A DNA stretch of 64,000 nt from Candidatus Neomarinimicrobiota bacterium (GTDB lineage: Bacteria > Fidelibacterota > UBA2242 > B5-G15): assembly GCA_017656425.1 (NCBI GenBank), contig JACDNV010000007.1, forward strand, positions 101,254 to 165,253, written 5' to 3'. The position numbers were made by a program, and so were the translations under genes. Positions 1 to 8,715 of the stretch are shown piece by piece; position 1 is the first letter of the stretch; each line of letters opens with the position of its first letter. The notes under the pieces are model-generated. The model saw only the letters and a program-made list of their open reading frames with translations, did no database searches and was not told where the DNA came from.

Positions 1-632
1 TTGGTTTCAAAATCATAAACCCATATATCATCAGCCATACCTCCACGATATCTTTTCCATGTTCTGAATTCTCTGAATACCCTATTATAGGCTAGTTTTT
101 TGTCATCAGGCGAAAAAGAACAGAACCCTCCACGTGGTAGAGGTAATTCCTCTGGCATGTCACCGTTAATATTCACAAGATATAGTTTTCCGAGAAATGG
201 ATTCCATGAATGCATCCTTGATCTAAATACAATTTTATTATCTGTGTTTGTCCATCCCATCACGATATTATTTGGTCCCATTCTATCGGAGACATCATCT
301 CTGGAAAGGGTAGCAGTATAGGTGAGTCTTATAGGATAACCCCCTTCGGAGGGCATTAAATAAACTTCGGTATTGCCATCGTATTGTGCTGTAAATGCTA
401 CCCATTTGCCATCCGGCGAAAATCTTGGGAACATTTCGTATCCTTCATGGGAGGTTAATTTTCTAGCGATGCCGCCCTCGGATGATACAAGATACAAATC
501 ACCCCCATAAGAAAATACTACCTTGTCCTCGTGAATTGCGGGAAATCTAAATAATCTGTCAATATTTTGAGGAAAGAGAATATCAAAAAGTAGTATTAGG
601 TATATAACTATCAAAACAATTTTGGATTTCAT
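1..632 (-). CDS. Tricorn-like protease, N-terminal part (gene runs off the window)
   Basis: Translating the reverse complement from the ATG at 632 gives an open frame to the window edge, about 210 residues. It begins with a short hydrophobic signal segment (residues about 4-19), then beta-propeller repeats with motifs such as SPDGKWVAFTA and SPDDKKLAYNR. The early stretch DRLFRFPAIHEDKVVFSYGG and the phrase GGIARKLTSHEGYEMFPRFS are typical of the first propeller of tricorn-type proteases, which degrade peptides and end in a PDZ plus S41 serine-protease domain. That catalytic part would lie outside the window, so the protease call rests on the propeller alone; a TolB/WD40-like propeller protein is the alternative. 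The signal peptide suggests export. It is divergent from the plus-strand tRNA and operon that follow. Confidence 0.75.
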   Translation of the reverse strand, partial: MKSKIVLIVIYLILLFDILFPQNIDRLFRFPAIHEDKVVFSYGGDLYLVSSEGGIARKLTSHEGYEMFPRFSPDGKWVAFTAQYDGNTEVYLMPSEGGYPIRLTYTATLSRDDVSDRMGPNNIVMGWTNTDNKIVFRSRMHSWNPFLGKLYLVNINGDMPEELPLPRGGFCSFSPDDKKLAYNRVFREFRTWKRYRGGMADDIWVYDFET

Positions 633-766
633 TTTTTAACCCCTGATTAATTTTGTCGATTTGCTTTTTCTGTTTTAACATAAACAGCAGAAAATTGAAC
701 ATAAAAAATTTTATTGTAAAGTAAATTTTCTTAAAAATTTTTATCATTATTCGGTGCATAAAAAAC

Positions 767-796
767 TTGATTTTGTGGTAATTTTTGGGATAAAAT
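767..796 (+). promoter_or_regulatory. Probable sigma-70 promoter for tRNA-Arg and the TPR gene
   Basis: TTGATT at 767-772 and TAAAAT at 791-796 are separated by 18 bases, and the tRNA begins 18 bases after the -10 box. The intergenic region 633-814 is otherwise AT-rich, with no other recognisable element. Confidence 0.55.
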
Positions 797-814
797 TCTT
801 AGCTTTTTAAAAAT

Positions 815-887
815 GCCCTCGTAGTTCAACAGGATAGAACGGAGGATTCCTAATCCTCTGATCTGGGTTCGAGTCCCGGCGAGGGTA
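815..887 (+). tRNA. tRNA-Arg (anticodon CCT)
   Basis: A cloverleaf can be drawn. The acceptor stem is GCCCTCG/CGAGGGT, with a G-T first pair. The anticodon stem GAGGA/TCCTC encloses loop TTCCTAA, giving anticodon CCT. The T arm carries GGTTCGAGTCC and the discriminator is A. The 3' CCA is not encoded. A second arginine tRNA (CCG) lies at 58984-59057. Confidence 0.95.
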
Positions 888-918
888 CGAGATTGTTAAT
901 TTTCTATGTGGAGACTCT

Positions 919-1599
919 ATGTTAAGACCAAAAAAGAAGCTAACAAAGAAAGAGATTAAGAAGGACCCTGTGCTTGAAGTTATCGCAAAGGCTGAGGTGT
1001 TTCTCAGATCTAAGGGTAAATGTGTTACATATGCTTTGGTTGGAATTTTCATTGTGATTATGGTTATATTCCTTGTGATAAGATCAAAGCATCAGGCAAA
1101 TTACGAAGCAAAGGGTGAGCTAGGGCTTGCAGAGTTATCAATAGTACGTGAGGATTACGATGATGCTATTGTGAAATTAAATAAGTTAATTGACAATTAC
1201 GATGGTACTAAAGCTGGTGGGATTGCTACTTTATTGCTTGCTCAATGTTATTTTTATAAATCTGATTTTGATAATGCGTATTTATTTTACAAAAAATTTA
1301 TAGATAAATATAAATTTGATAAATTTTTAACTGCCTGTGCGTACAATGGAATGGGAATTGTCGAGGAGAGCAGAGGAAACTATGAATTAGCAGCCAGTTA
1401 TTATAAGAAGGCAACTGATATATCACCTTATGAATTTCAGAGACACGAATATTTACTAAACTATGCAGATATTCTGATTAAATTGAAACAATATGATGAA
1501 GCTGAAAAAATATTATCGAAATTACTTGAAGAAAATCTTGAAAAGAATAACAAAGATAGGGCAGAAGTCTTACTTGGTAAAATCAAATCTGCCGTCTAA
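919..1599 (+). CDS. Membrane-anchored TPR-repeat protein
   Basis: 226 residues. A basic N-terminus is followed by one strong membrane segment at about residues 37-54. The rest is predicted periplasmic, made of tetratricopeptide repeats; ALLLAQCYFYKSDFDNAYLF and YNGMGIVEESRGNYELAASY show the TPR spacing. The architecture (single N-terminal anchor plus TPR helices) matches the YfgM/YbgF-like group that assists secretion or envelope assembly, but TPR proteins are hard to assign by sequence, so the exact role is open. The start follows GTGGAG at 907-912. It sits directly after the tRNA-Arg and is separated from rimP by a hairpin that may end its transcript. Confidence 0.8.
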   Translation: MLRPKKKLTKKEIKKDPVLEVIAKAEVFLRSKGKCVTYALVGIFIVIMVIFLVIRSKHQANYEAKGELGLAELSIVREDYDDAIVKLNKLIDNYDGTKAGGIATLLLAQCYFYKSDFDNAYLFYKKFIDKYKFDKFLTACAYNGMGIVEESRGNYELAASYYKKATDISPYEFQRHEYLLNYADILIKLKQYDEAEKILSKLLEENLEKNNKDRAEVLLGKIKSAV

Positions 1600-1606
1600 C
1601 TTTAAA

Positions 1607-1635
1607 TTGAGATTGATTATTAAACATAATATAAA
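1607..1635 (+). promoter_or_regulatory. Possible promoter of the rimP-nusA-infB operon
   Basis: TTGAGA (1607-1612) and TATAAA (1630-1635) have a 17-base spacer and match the sigma-70 consensus at 10 of 12 positions. Transcription would begin around 1642, just ahead of the hairpin at 1650-1672. Confidence 0.45.
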
Positions 1636-1649
1636 TAAATTACGGACCG

Positions 1650-1672
1650 AAGTGGGTAAATCCCACTTTTTT
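1650..1672 (+). terminator. Intrinsic terminator or attenuator before rimP
   Basis: AAGTGGG and CCCACTT form a perfect 7-bp stem around a 5-base loop (TAAAT), followed by further T residues. It lies after the TPR gene and before rimP. It can serve as a terminator of the upstream gene. If the 1607-1635 promoter is used, it also acts as an attenuator in the operon leader. Confidence 0.7.
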
Positions 1673-1695
1673 AGTTTGAGCAAGGTGGATTTTAG

Positions 1696-2151
1696 ATGAT
1701 ATATGATGAATTGGAAGTAAAGAGAATTGTAAATAATGTGGTCGAGAAAAATAATTGTTATTTACTCGATGTTATTATAAATCAGAGAGGTAGTAAATTA
1801 TTTATTAAGGTAGTAGCAGACAATATGAAAGGTATTGATTTAAATACATTAACTTCAATAACGAATGAATTGAGAGATAGTCATGAATTTAATGAAGTAG
1901 TTCATCTGGATTATGAACTTGAGGTTACCTCACCGGGTGTGGATTGGCCATTAAGAGAGTATCGTGATTTTTACAAGCATATTGGCAGGGAAATTGAAAT
2001 TTTTCATAATTTGCCTGATTGTAAATCTCCAGAATTGGGTAAGTTAGTTGATGTGGATATCGATGGTATTATTGTTGAGACAAAGGGTGGTGAAAACAAA
2101 AAATATTTATATAGTGAAATAGATCATGGTAGAGTTAAATTAAGGTGGTAA
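1696..2151 (+). CDS. rimP: Ribosome maturation factor RimP
   Basis: 151 residues, the usual size. RimP binds the free 30S subunit and is needed for its late assembly. The N-terminal half carries the family pattern including VTSPGVDWPL (typical form EVSSPGLDRPL) and the C-terminal half is the small SH3-like barrel (VDIDGIIVETKGGENKKYLY). Order rimP-nusA-infB is the classic bacterial arrangement and supports the call. A ribosome-binding site AAGGTGG at 1681-1687 precedes the ATG. Confidence 0.95.
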   Translation: MIYDELEVKRIVNNVVEKNNCYLLDVIINQRGSKLFIKVVADNMKGIDLNTLTSITNELRDSHEFNEVVHLDYELEVTSPGVDWPLREYRDFYKHIGREIEIFHNLPDCKSPELGKLVDVDIDGIIVETKGGENKKYLYSEIDHGRVKLRW

Positions 2152-2166
2152 AAAAGGGGGATAAAA

Positions 2167-3561
2167 TTGATAGATAAAGAAGTTATTGAACAGTTAATTA
2201 GGGAAAAAAATATAGATAAGAATTTACTATCTGAGATAATCCAGAAGATTTTTATAAATTTGATAGAACGGAAATATGGTGATGCTTCAAACTTTGATGT
2301 TATTGTTAACATGGATAAAGGCGAGATTGAAATATATCATCAAAAATCTATTGTGGATAAGGTTACTGATGAGGTAAATGAGATTGATATAAAGGAGGCC
2401 AAAAAAGTTGAGCCGGATCTGGATATAGGAGATACATATATTGAAATAGTTAATCCAGAAAGCTTTGGCAGGAGGCTTATAAATTTAGCAAAGCAGAGAT
2501 TAATACAGGAAATAGTCAAAGTAGAAAAACATACTATTTTTGAAGAGTATAAGAAAAAGATAGGTCAAATCGTTTCCGGTGATATAAGGCAGATAAAGAG
2601 AGATGCGGTATATATCTATATTGGGAAAGCGGAGCTAAAGCTACCACGAGAGGAGCAAATACCTGGTGAGAGGTATAGACGAGGTCGTGAGATAAGGGTT
2701 TTAATTAAAGACGCAGTAATGGGGAAAGCAGGACCAGAAATAATAGCGTCAAGATCCGATCCACAGTTTTTAATAAAATTGTTTGAAAATGAAGTTCCTG
2801 AAATAGCCGATGGGACAGTGGAGATTGTTGCTGTAGCAAGGCATCCAGGTGATAGAAGTAAAGTTGTAGTAAAGTCAAATAATAAAAGAGTTGATGCTGT
2901 CGGAGCCTGCGTAGGTATAAAGGGTAGTCGAATTCAGGCTATAGTGCGAGAATTAAACAACGAAAAAATTGATATAATAAATTATAGTACCGAGCCGGAG
3001 GTTCTGATAACAAGAGCTTTATCCCCTGCGAGACCTTATGTATTGGAGATTGATGAGGAAAAGAAAACAGCCCTGGCAGTTTTTGAGGACGAAGAGATAC
3101 CTGTTGCAATCGGTAAGAATGGTCAGAATATAAAACTGGCATCGGAAGTTACTGGATATAATATTGATGCGATTAAAAGGAGTGAATATGAGCTAACAAC
3201 AAGTGAGATAATATATCTTGAAGATATTGAAAATCTGAGTGAACATGCATGGAAGCTTCTTTATAGTGTGGGTATTGAAACTGCGGATGAGTTTTTAGAT
3301 ACACCACGGGAAGAATTATTGAAAATAAATGGTATAGGCGAAAAAACGCTTGAAAAAATAACTGCTATTATTCAGGAAGCAGTTGAGAAAAGAAAGAAAG
3401 AATTAGAGGAAGCAAGAAAGAAAGCTGAAGAGGGTGTTGTTTCATCAGAAGAAGCCACCGCCATGGAGGAAGAGGCAGAAAAAGAAAAAGAATTCGAATT
3501 CAGTGAAGAAGAGATTAAGAAATATCTTGATGACTATCAGAAAGATAGTGATAATAAGTGA
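2167..3561 (+). CDS. nusA: Transcription termination/antitermination factor NusA
   Basis: 464 residues. NusA binds RNA polymerase and RNA, and modulates pausing, termination and antitermination. Order: N-terminal polymerase-binding domain (1 to about 125), S1 domain (about 130-200), two KH domains (about 200-345; VGACVGIKGSRIQ and PVAIGKNGQNIKLA are the KH GxxG loops), a helix-hairpin-helix segment near 385 (INGIGEKTLEKI), then a strongly acidic Glu-rich tail of about 60 residues. The start is TTG at 2167, fixed by the purine-rich AAAAAGGGGG just upstream (2151-2160). As NusA can affect intrinsic terminators, the hairpin before rimP is a possible point of feedback on its own operon. Confidence 0.96.
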   Translation: MIDKEVIEQLIREKNIDKNLLSEIIQKIFINLIERKYGDASNFDVIVNMDKGEIEIYHQKSIVDKVTDEVNEIDIKEAKKVEPDLDIGDTYIEIVNPESFGRRLINLAKQRLIQEIVKVEKHTIFEEYKKKIGQIVSGDIRQIKRDAVYIYIGKAELKLPREEQIPGERYRRGREIRVLIKDAVMGKAGPEIIASRSDPQFLIKLFENEVPEIADGTVEIVAVARHPGDRSKVVVKSNNKRVDAVGACVGIKGSRIQAIVRELNNEKIDIINYSTEPEVLITRALSPARPYVLEIDEEKKTALAVFEDEEIPVAIGKNGQNIKLASEVTGYNIDAIKRSEYELTTSEIIYLEDIENLSEHAWKLLYSVGIETADEFLDTPREELLKINGIGEKTLEKITAIIQEAVEKRKKELEEARKKAEEGVVSSEEATAMEEEAEKEKEFEFSEEEIKKYLDDYQKDSDNK

Positions 3562-3584
3562 TTAAATAAGGAAAGTTAAGGATA

Positions 3585-6155
3585 ATGGCAAAAAAGAGAA
3601 GAGTATACGAGGTAGCAAAGGAATTAAACATATCTCATAAAGAGATAATGGATTATCTTGAGTCTATAGGGGTAGAATGCCAGTCTCATATGTCTCCCAT
3701 AGATGATGATACGTATTTTAAAATTTTGAAGAGGTTTGCTAAGGAGAAGTCACTGGTTGAGGAGTTAGAAAAAGAACGGGAACGTAAAGAGGCAGAAATA
3801 AAACGAAAAATTGAGGAGGAGCTCAGGAAACAGGCTGAGAGGGAGAGAGAACAGATTGAAAAAGAAGTTTTTGAGATGGCATTACCAATATTTAACAATG
3901 CTATAATTGATGTTTATGCAGTAGGAGAAAACGTAACAAAAGCTCTTGTATCCGAGGTAATAGAGGAACAGGAACGTTTTGAAGTTATCCCAGAGAAAGA
4001 GAAGGGAGAAATTGAGGAAGAATTTAAGGAGATTTTGAAATCAAAATTTAAGAGGGTGAAAGAAAGAGAGGAACTTGAACAAGAAGGAAGTGAAATTATA
4101 AATATAGATTTAGATAAAGAAAAGATCAGATTAAGGAAAGAAAAACAAAAGAAGAAAGAAAAAAAGACAATCAGAAGGATAATTACGCGCGAAGAGTTAG
4201 AAGAAAAGCTGGGGCTTCACGGGAAGGATTTTGAAGAGGAAACACGAATAAAGGGTGGTCGAAAAAGAAAACGTGAAGAGATAGATGAAAAGAAGGTTGA
4301 GGATCTGATCCGACGTACAAAAGCTAAAATGGTTTCAAAGAGTACAAAGAAGAAATACAGGAAGCAGACAGAAGAGGGTGAAATAGTAGAAGAGAAAGAG
4401 AAAATTAAAGTAATGGAGTTTACTACTGTGGAGAATCTTGCGAATCTTATGGATGTTGAGCCCAGTGATGTCATTCAGAAATGTATAGAAATGGGATTAT
4501 TTGTAACTATTAATCAACGACTTGATTTTGAAACTATATCCCTAATAGCGGATGAATTTGGATATGAAGTTGAACAGGCTACAGAATACGACGAGGAAAT
4601 TTTTAAAATTGAGGATACTGAAGAAGATAAGAAGAAAGCAACTCCAAGACCACCTGTAGTTGTTGTAATGGGTCATGTTGATCATGGTAAAACCTCATTA
4701 CTTGATTACATTAGGCGTTCAAATGTTGTAGCTGGAGAAGCGGGTGGTATTACACAACACATAGGTGCATACGAGGTAGAAATTGATAATAACAAAAAAA
4801 TAACTTTCATAGATACGCCGGGTCATGAGGCATTTACAGAAATGAGGGCAAGAGGGGCCCAGGTAACTGATATAGTTGTCCTTGTGGTTGCCGCCGATGA
4901 TGGAGTAATGCCTCAGACAATTGAAGCTATAAACCATGCTAAGGCAGCAAATGTACCGATAGTTGTTGCTATAAATAAGATTGATAAGCCTAATGCCGAT
5001 CCAGAGAGAGTAAAGAGGGAATTGTCAGAGCACGGGGTACTTGTTGAGGATTGGGGTGGTAATGTGCAGTGTGCTGAAATTTCGGCAAAAACGGGTAAGG
5101 GAATAGATGAACTACTTGAAAAAATACTACTTGAAGCTGAATTATTGGATTTGAAAGCAAATGCGAATACTTTAGCAAGAGGGACAGTAATTGAAGCAAA
5201 ACTTGATAGAAGACATGGTCCAGTAGCAACTATACTTATTCGTAAAGGTACTTTGCGAATAGGTGAGCCTTTTGTATGTGGTGCAACTTCAGGTAAGGTG
5301 AGACTCTTACTCGATGAGAGGGGAAATAGAAAAACAGATGCAAAACCATCAGATCCCGTTCAGGTAGTCGGATTTGATAGCCTGCCTCAGGCTGCGGACA
5401 TTTTCGCTGTTGTAAATGATGAAAAAGAAGCAAGAAGAATAGCTTTTGAAAGACAGAGAGTTCTCAGAGAGCAGCAGCTGCGTAAGGCAACTGAATTAAC
5501 CCTTGATAAACTTTCGCAGAAGATAGCTGAAGGAGAAGTAAAGCAATTGCCAGTTATAGTAAAGGCAGATGTGGATGGATCTCTTGAAGCTGTATGTCAG
5601 TCTCTACAGGATCTTGGCAATGAGGAGGTTAGTGTGAATATTATTCATAGAGCTGTAGGTCAAGTTTCAGATAATGATATCCTTCTGGCAAAGGCATCCC
5701 AGGCTATTATAATCACATTTAATTTAAGTCCAACAGCAAGAATAAGGGACCTCGCGAAACGTGAAAATGTTGAAATCCGCTCTTATAATGTTATATATGA
5801 AATGATAGATGATGTAAAAGCTGCCCTTGGAGGAATGCTGAAGCCAGAGAAAGTGGAAGAGTCCCTTGGCGTAGTGGAAGTGAGACAGATATTTAAAGTA
5901 CCAAAAGTAGGTTTGGTGGCTGGATGCTATGTAACCAGTGGGAAAGTCGTTAGAAATGCTCATGCCAGAATTAAGAGAAACGGGGAAGTAATATTTGACG
6001 GTTTTATTGAATCTTTGAAACGATTCAAAGATGATGTAAGAGAAGTTCATGAAGGGTTTGAATGCGGTATATCTCTCGCTGGATTTGACGACTATAAAGA
6101 AGGTGATGAAATTGAAGTTTATGATGTTAAATCGGTGAAAAGAACTTTAGAATAG
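3585..6155 (+). CDS. infB: Translation initiation factor IF-2
   Basis: 856 residues. IF-2 is the GTPase that brings initiator tRNA to the 30S subunit and promotes subunit joining. An IF2_N-type helical module is at 1-50 (VYEVAKELNISHKEIMDYLE), then a very charged Lys/Glu linker of about 220 residues, a second IF2_N module (about 275-330), and the G domain: GHVDHGKT from residue 363, DTPGHEAF from 410, NKID later. Beta-barrel and IF2-specific domains complete it (LPVIVKADVDGSLEA). The long charged linker is typical of bacterial IF-2 but compositionally biased here. It follows nusA by 23 bases. Confidence 0.97.
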   Translation: MAKKRRVYEVAKELNISHKEIMDYLESIGVECQSHMSPIDDDTYFKILKRFAKEKSLVEELEKERERKEAEIKRKIEEELRKQAEREREQIEKEVFEMALPIFNNAIIDVYAVGENVTKALVSEVIEEQERFEVIPEKEKGEIEEEFKEILKSKFKRVKEREELEQEGSEIINIDLDKEKIRLRKEKQKKKEKKTIRRIITREELEEKLGLHGKDFEEETRIKGGRKRKREEIDEKKVEDLIRRTKAKMVSKSTKKKYRKQTEEGEIVEEKEKIKVMEFTTVENLANLMDVEPSDVIQKCIEMGLFVTINQRLDFETISLIADEFGYEVEQATEYDEEIFKIEDTEEDKKKATPRPPVVVVMGHVDHGKTSLLDYIRRSNVVAGEAGGITQHIGAYEVEIDNNKKITFIDTPGHEAFTEMRARGAQVTDIVVLVVAADDGVMPQTIEAINHAKAANVPIVVAINKIDKPNADPERVKRELSEHGVLVEDWGGNVQCAEISAKTGKGIDELLEKILLEAELLDLKANANTLARGTVIEAKLDRRHGPVATILIRKGTLRIGEPFVCGATSGKVRLLLDERGNRKTDAKPSDPVQVVGFDSLPQAADIFAVVNDEKEARRIAFERQRVLREQQLRKATELTLDKLSQKIAEGEVKQLPVIVKADVDGSLEAVCQSLQDLGNEEVSVNIIHRAVGQVSDNDILLAKASQAIIITFNLSPTARIRDLAKRENVEIRSYNVIYEMIDDVKAALGGMLKPEKVEESLGVVEVRQIFKVPKVGLVAGCYVTSGKVVRNAHARIKRNGEVIFDGFIESLKRFKDDVREVHEGFECGISLAGFDDYKEGDEIEVYDVKSVKRTLE

Positions 6156-6158
6156 GAT

Positions 6159-6440
6159 ATGACGATTGGATATTTGCAGCTTGATCTATATTTACCGGGA
6201 GTAAATTCTATAAAGCATAAGAGATCTGTAGTGAGTAGTATAAAAAATAGGTTGAGGAACAAATATAATATTGCCATAGCAGAAATGAATGCAAACAGTC
6301 ACTGGAGTAGAGTAAGCCTTGGAATCACCACGCTAAGTGATAGTTATAATATTGTCAATAATATATTAAATGATGTTGAACGTTATATAGAAGCAAATTT
6401 TGAAGTTTCTATTATTAACAGAAACATAGAGTTTTTATAA
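6159..6440 (+). CDS. DUF503 (YlxP-like) small protein
   Basis: 93 residues, beginning 3 bases after the infB stop. The sequence IGYLQLDLYLPGVNSIKHKR followed by SVVSSIKNRLRNKYNIAIAE is the DUF503 family signature. This small alpha/beta protein is regularly encoded between infB and rbfA (ylxP in Bacillus). Its biochemical role is unknown; the constant position suggests a link to translation or ribosome assembly. Confidence 0.9.
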   Translation: MTIGYLQLDLYLPGVNSIKHKRSVVSSIKNRLRNKYNIAIAEMNANSHWSRVSLGITTLSDSYNIVNNILNDVERYIEANFEVSIINRNIEFL

Positions 6441-6441
6441 T

Positions 6442-6810
6442 ATGTCATTTTCGAGGGTAAAAAGAGTTTCTGACGAATTACAGAAGATATTAAGTGAGAT
6501 TATTGTTGTTGATGATCCATTTGATTTGGGTACGATGGTAACAATATCAAAGGTTGAACTATCCAAAGATTTTAAACAGGCAAAGGTGTATATCAGCATA
6601 TATGACGAGAATTCTGCTAAAAGGGACGAAGTTATTAACAAGTTACGTGAAAAAGCAGGTAAGATAAGGTATGAACTCGGTAGAAAAGTGAGATTAAAAT
6701 ATATACCTAGGTTAATATTTTATGAAGATGAAACATTGCAATATGTTGAGCGGATTGAGAATATAATTAAGGAGCTAAAATATTCGGACAATGAAGATGG
6801 AAATGAATAA
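6442..6810 (+). CDS. rbfA: Ribosome-binding factor A (RbfA)
   Basis: 122 residues, the usual length. RbfA is a KH-fold protein that binds the 30S subunit during maturation of the 16S rRNA 5' end. Typical motifs are RVKRVSDELQKILSEI at the N-terminus, VTISKVELSKDFKQAKVYIS in the centre and LKYIPRLIFYEDETLQ near the C-terminus. It begins one base after the DUF503 stop, and its end overlaps the truB start. Confidence 0.95.
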   Translation: MSFSRVKRVSDELQKILSEIIVVDDPFDLGTMVTISKVELSKDFKQAKVYISIYDENSAKRDEVINKLREKAGKIRYELGRKVRLKYIPRLIFYEDETLQYVERIENIIKELKYSDNEDGNE

Positions 6811-7474
6811 CACAATATTGAATATATATAAACCAGTTGGTATCACATCTTTCGATGTTGTTAGAATTATACGCAGAGCTACTGGCATAAAGAAGGTAGG
6901 ACATGGTGGTACGCTGGATCCCTTTGCCGAGGGTGTTCTCTTGATAATGACCGGAAATAAGACAAAGAAAATGCAGGAAATTCTAATGTATAATAAAGTT
7001 TATGAAGCTATTTTAAAATTAGGTCAATCCACCGAAACAGGTGATCCAACGGGAAGAATAATTGGTAGATGTGATATTCCAGAAATTGAGGTTAATTTGT
7101 TGGAGGAAGTACAGAAAAAATTTACTGGTAAGATTTTGCAAGAACCCCCAATTTATTCTGCAAAAAAAATTAATGGTATTCCAGCCTATAAATATGCTAG
7201 AAGGGGAGAAAAGATAAAGCTCGAAACTAAGGAAGTAAACATTTTAGATTTATCCCTACGGAAGATTAGTCATGATAAAATTAGTATATACGTTGAATGT
7301 GGATCTGGAACCTATATAAGAAAACTTGGTGAGGATATTGCTAGGGAGCTTGGTACATGTGGTTATCTCGTCAATCTAAAAAGGTTACGAGTGGGACCTT
7401 ATAAAATAGAAGATTCAATAAAAATAGATAGATTTTTAAAATTAATAGAGGTTGATACTAAAAAGAGAGTTTAA
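6803..7474 (+). CDS. truB: tRNA pseudouridine(55) synthase TruB
   Basis: About 223 residues. TruB makes pseudouridine 55 in the T loop of tRNAs. The catalytic motif GGTLDPFAEGVL is present with its nucleophilic Asp, along with ILNIYKPVGITSFDVV at the start and GTYIRKLGEDIAREL later. I prefer the ATG at 6803 because family members begin close to the ILNI motif. The in-frame ATG at 6791 would add four residues and increase the overlap with rbfA. A short C-terminus without an added PUA domain matches the smaller TruB type. Confidence 0.95.
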   Translation: MNNTILNIYKPVGITSFDVVRIIRRATGIKKVGHGGTLDPFAEGVLLIMTGNKTKKMQEILMYNKVYEAILKLGQSTETGDPTGRIIGRCDIPEIEVNLLEEVQKKFTGKILQEPPIYSAKKINGIPAYKYARRGEKIKLETKEVNILDLSLRKISHDKISIYVECGSGTYIRKLGEDIARELGTCGYLVNLKRLRVGPYKIEDSIKIDRFLKLIEVDTKKRV

Positions 7475-7475
7475 A

Positions 7476-8450
7476 ATGCAGGTATTCTTTGGACTGAACA
7501 CATTTCCAAAACATTATGCAAGCTCTGTTGCTACAATTGGTGTGTTTGATGGTCTGCATAGAGCACATATGGAAATTATAAGAAATGTAGTTCAAAGAGC
7601 GAAAGAGTTAAATACTCATCCGATATTGATTAACTTTGAGCCTCATCCCAAAGTTATAAAAGGGGAAATGGAATCTATAGGCGGAATATTGACTTCACCT
7701 AAGGAAAAAATGAAAATTCTGAAAAATTCTGGATTGGAGGCTATACTGTTTTTAAATACCGACAGAGAATTACTCGACATTGCCCCTGAGGACTTTGTAA
7801 AAACCATACTAGTGGGGCACATAAGAGTTAAGGAATTAATAGTTGGTTTTGATTACAGGTTTGGGAAAGATAGAAGCGGCGATATCTATGATTTAAAGAA
7901 ATTCGGGAAAAAATTTGGGTTTAATGTTAATATAATTAATCCTATAAAGGATAGCAATTTTATGATTAAGTCTTCCAGAATAAGAGAACATTTACTTAAA
8001 GGAAATATAAAAGAGGCGAACAGATTACTCGGAAGGTATTACGGGATAACTGGTTTTGTGGTAAGAGGTGAAGGTAGGGGAAGAGAGTTAGGATATCCAA
8101 CTGCCAATCTGCGGCTAACATATAAACATAAACTTGTTCCTAAATCAGGTACGTACCTGACTTTATCTCACTTTAAGGGATTTTATAGGTATGGTTTATG
8201 CAATATAGGTTATAGACCTACTTTTGAAGGGACAGAGCTTTCTATAGAGGTGTATATTTTCGAGCCCATAGAAGGTGAATTGTACGGAACAGAGATGGAG
8301 GTATTTTTCATTGAAAGAATGAGGGATGAGAAAAAATTCAGCTCTGTTGAGGAATTGAAAAAACAAATAGAAAAAGATAGGATGGAGGGTCTAAAATTAA
8401 TTGAATCCATAAAGGAAGAAAGGGAGGTGGAGTTAGATGTCATTAACTAA
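7476..8450 (+). CDS. ribF: Bifunctional riboflavin kinase / FAD synthetase
   Basis: About 324 residues. RibF phosphorylates riboflavin to FMN, then adenylylates it to FAD. The N-terminal nucleotidyltransferase domain has GVFDGLHRAH (residues about 22-31, the HxGH-like site); the C-terminal kinase domain has GYPTANLRL (PTAN motif near 209) and YRPTFEGTELSIEVYIFE. The ATG at 7476 directly after the truB stop is the best start; an upstream in-frame TTG at 7452 would lie inside truB. Its 3' end overlaps rpsO by 14 bases. Confidence 0.95.
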   Translation: MQVFFGLNTFPKHYASSVATIGVFDGLHRAHMEIIRNVVQRAKELNTHPILINFEPHPKVIKGEMESIGGILTSPKEKMKILKNSGLEAILFLNTDRELLDIAPEDFVKTILVGHIRVKELIVGFDYRFGKDRSGDIYDLKKFGKKFGFNVNIINPIKDSNFMIKSSRIREHLLKGNIKEANRLLGRYYGITGFVVRGEGRGRELGYPTANLRLTYKHKLVPKSGTYLTLSHFKGFYRYGLCNIGYRPTFEGTELSIEVYIFEPIEGELYGTEMEVFFIERMRDEKKFSSVEELKKQIEKDRMEGLKLIESIKEEREVELDVIN

Positions 8451-8706
8451 GGAAGTGAAAAGAGAATTAGTTGAGAAATTTGGTAGTAATCCCTCGGATA
8501 CAGGAAGAACGGAAGTACAGATTGCAATTCTAACGAAGCGAATACAGAGACTAACGGAGCATTTTAAAAAGAATAAGAAAGATTTTGGTTCTATTAGGGG
8601 GTTGTATAAGCTGGTTGGTAGAAGAAAAAGGCTATTGGAATATCTTAAGAGGAAGGATATTAAAAGATATGAAAATATAGTAAATGAATTAAATCTTAGG
8701 AAATAA
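8437..8706 (+). CDS. rpsO: Ribosomal protein uS15
   Basis: 89 residues, the standard length. S15 is a primary 16S rRNA-binding protein of the 30S platform. FGSNPSDTGRTEVQIAILTK and RGLYKLVGRRKRLLEYLKRK are the diagnostic segments. GGGAGGTGGAG at 8422-8432, inside the end of ribF, provides a strong ribosome-binding site. Placement immediately before pnp matches the conserved rpsO-pnp operon. Confidence 0.98.
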   Translation: MSLTKEVKRELVEKFGSNPSDTGRTEVQIAILTKRIQRLTEHFKKNKKDFGSIRGLYKLVGRRKRLLEYLKRKDIKRYENIVNELNLRK

Positions 8707-8715
8707 GGAGGAATC

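Noticed and set aside
100-321. Plus-strand open frame of 73 codons
   Set aside because: It lies opposite the tricorn-like propeller gene, which has clear family motifs; the plus-strand translation has none.
1493-1699. Open frame of 68 codons across the TPR gene end and rimP leader
   Set aside because: Out of frame with the TPR gene, includes the terminator hairpin, and resembles no protein.
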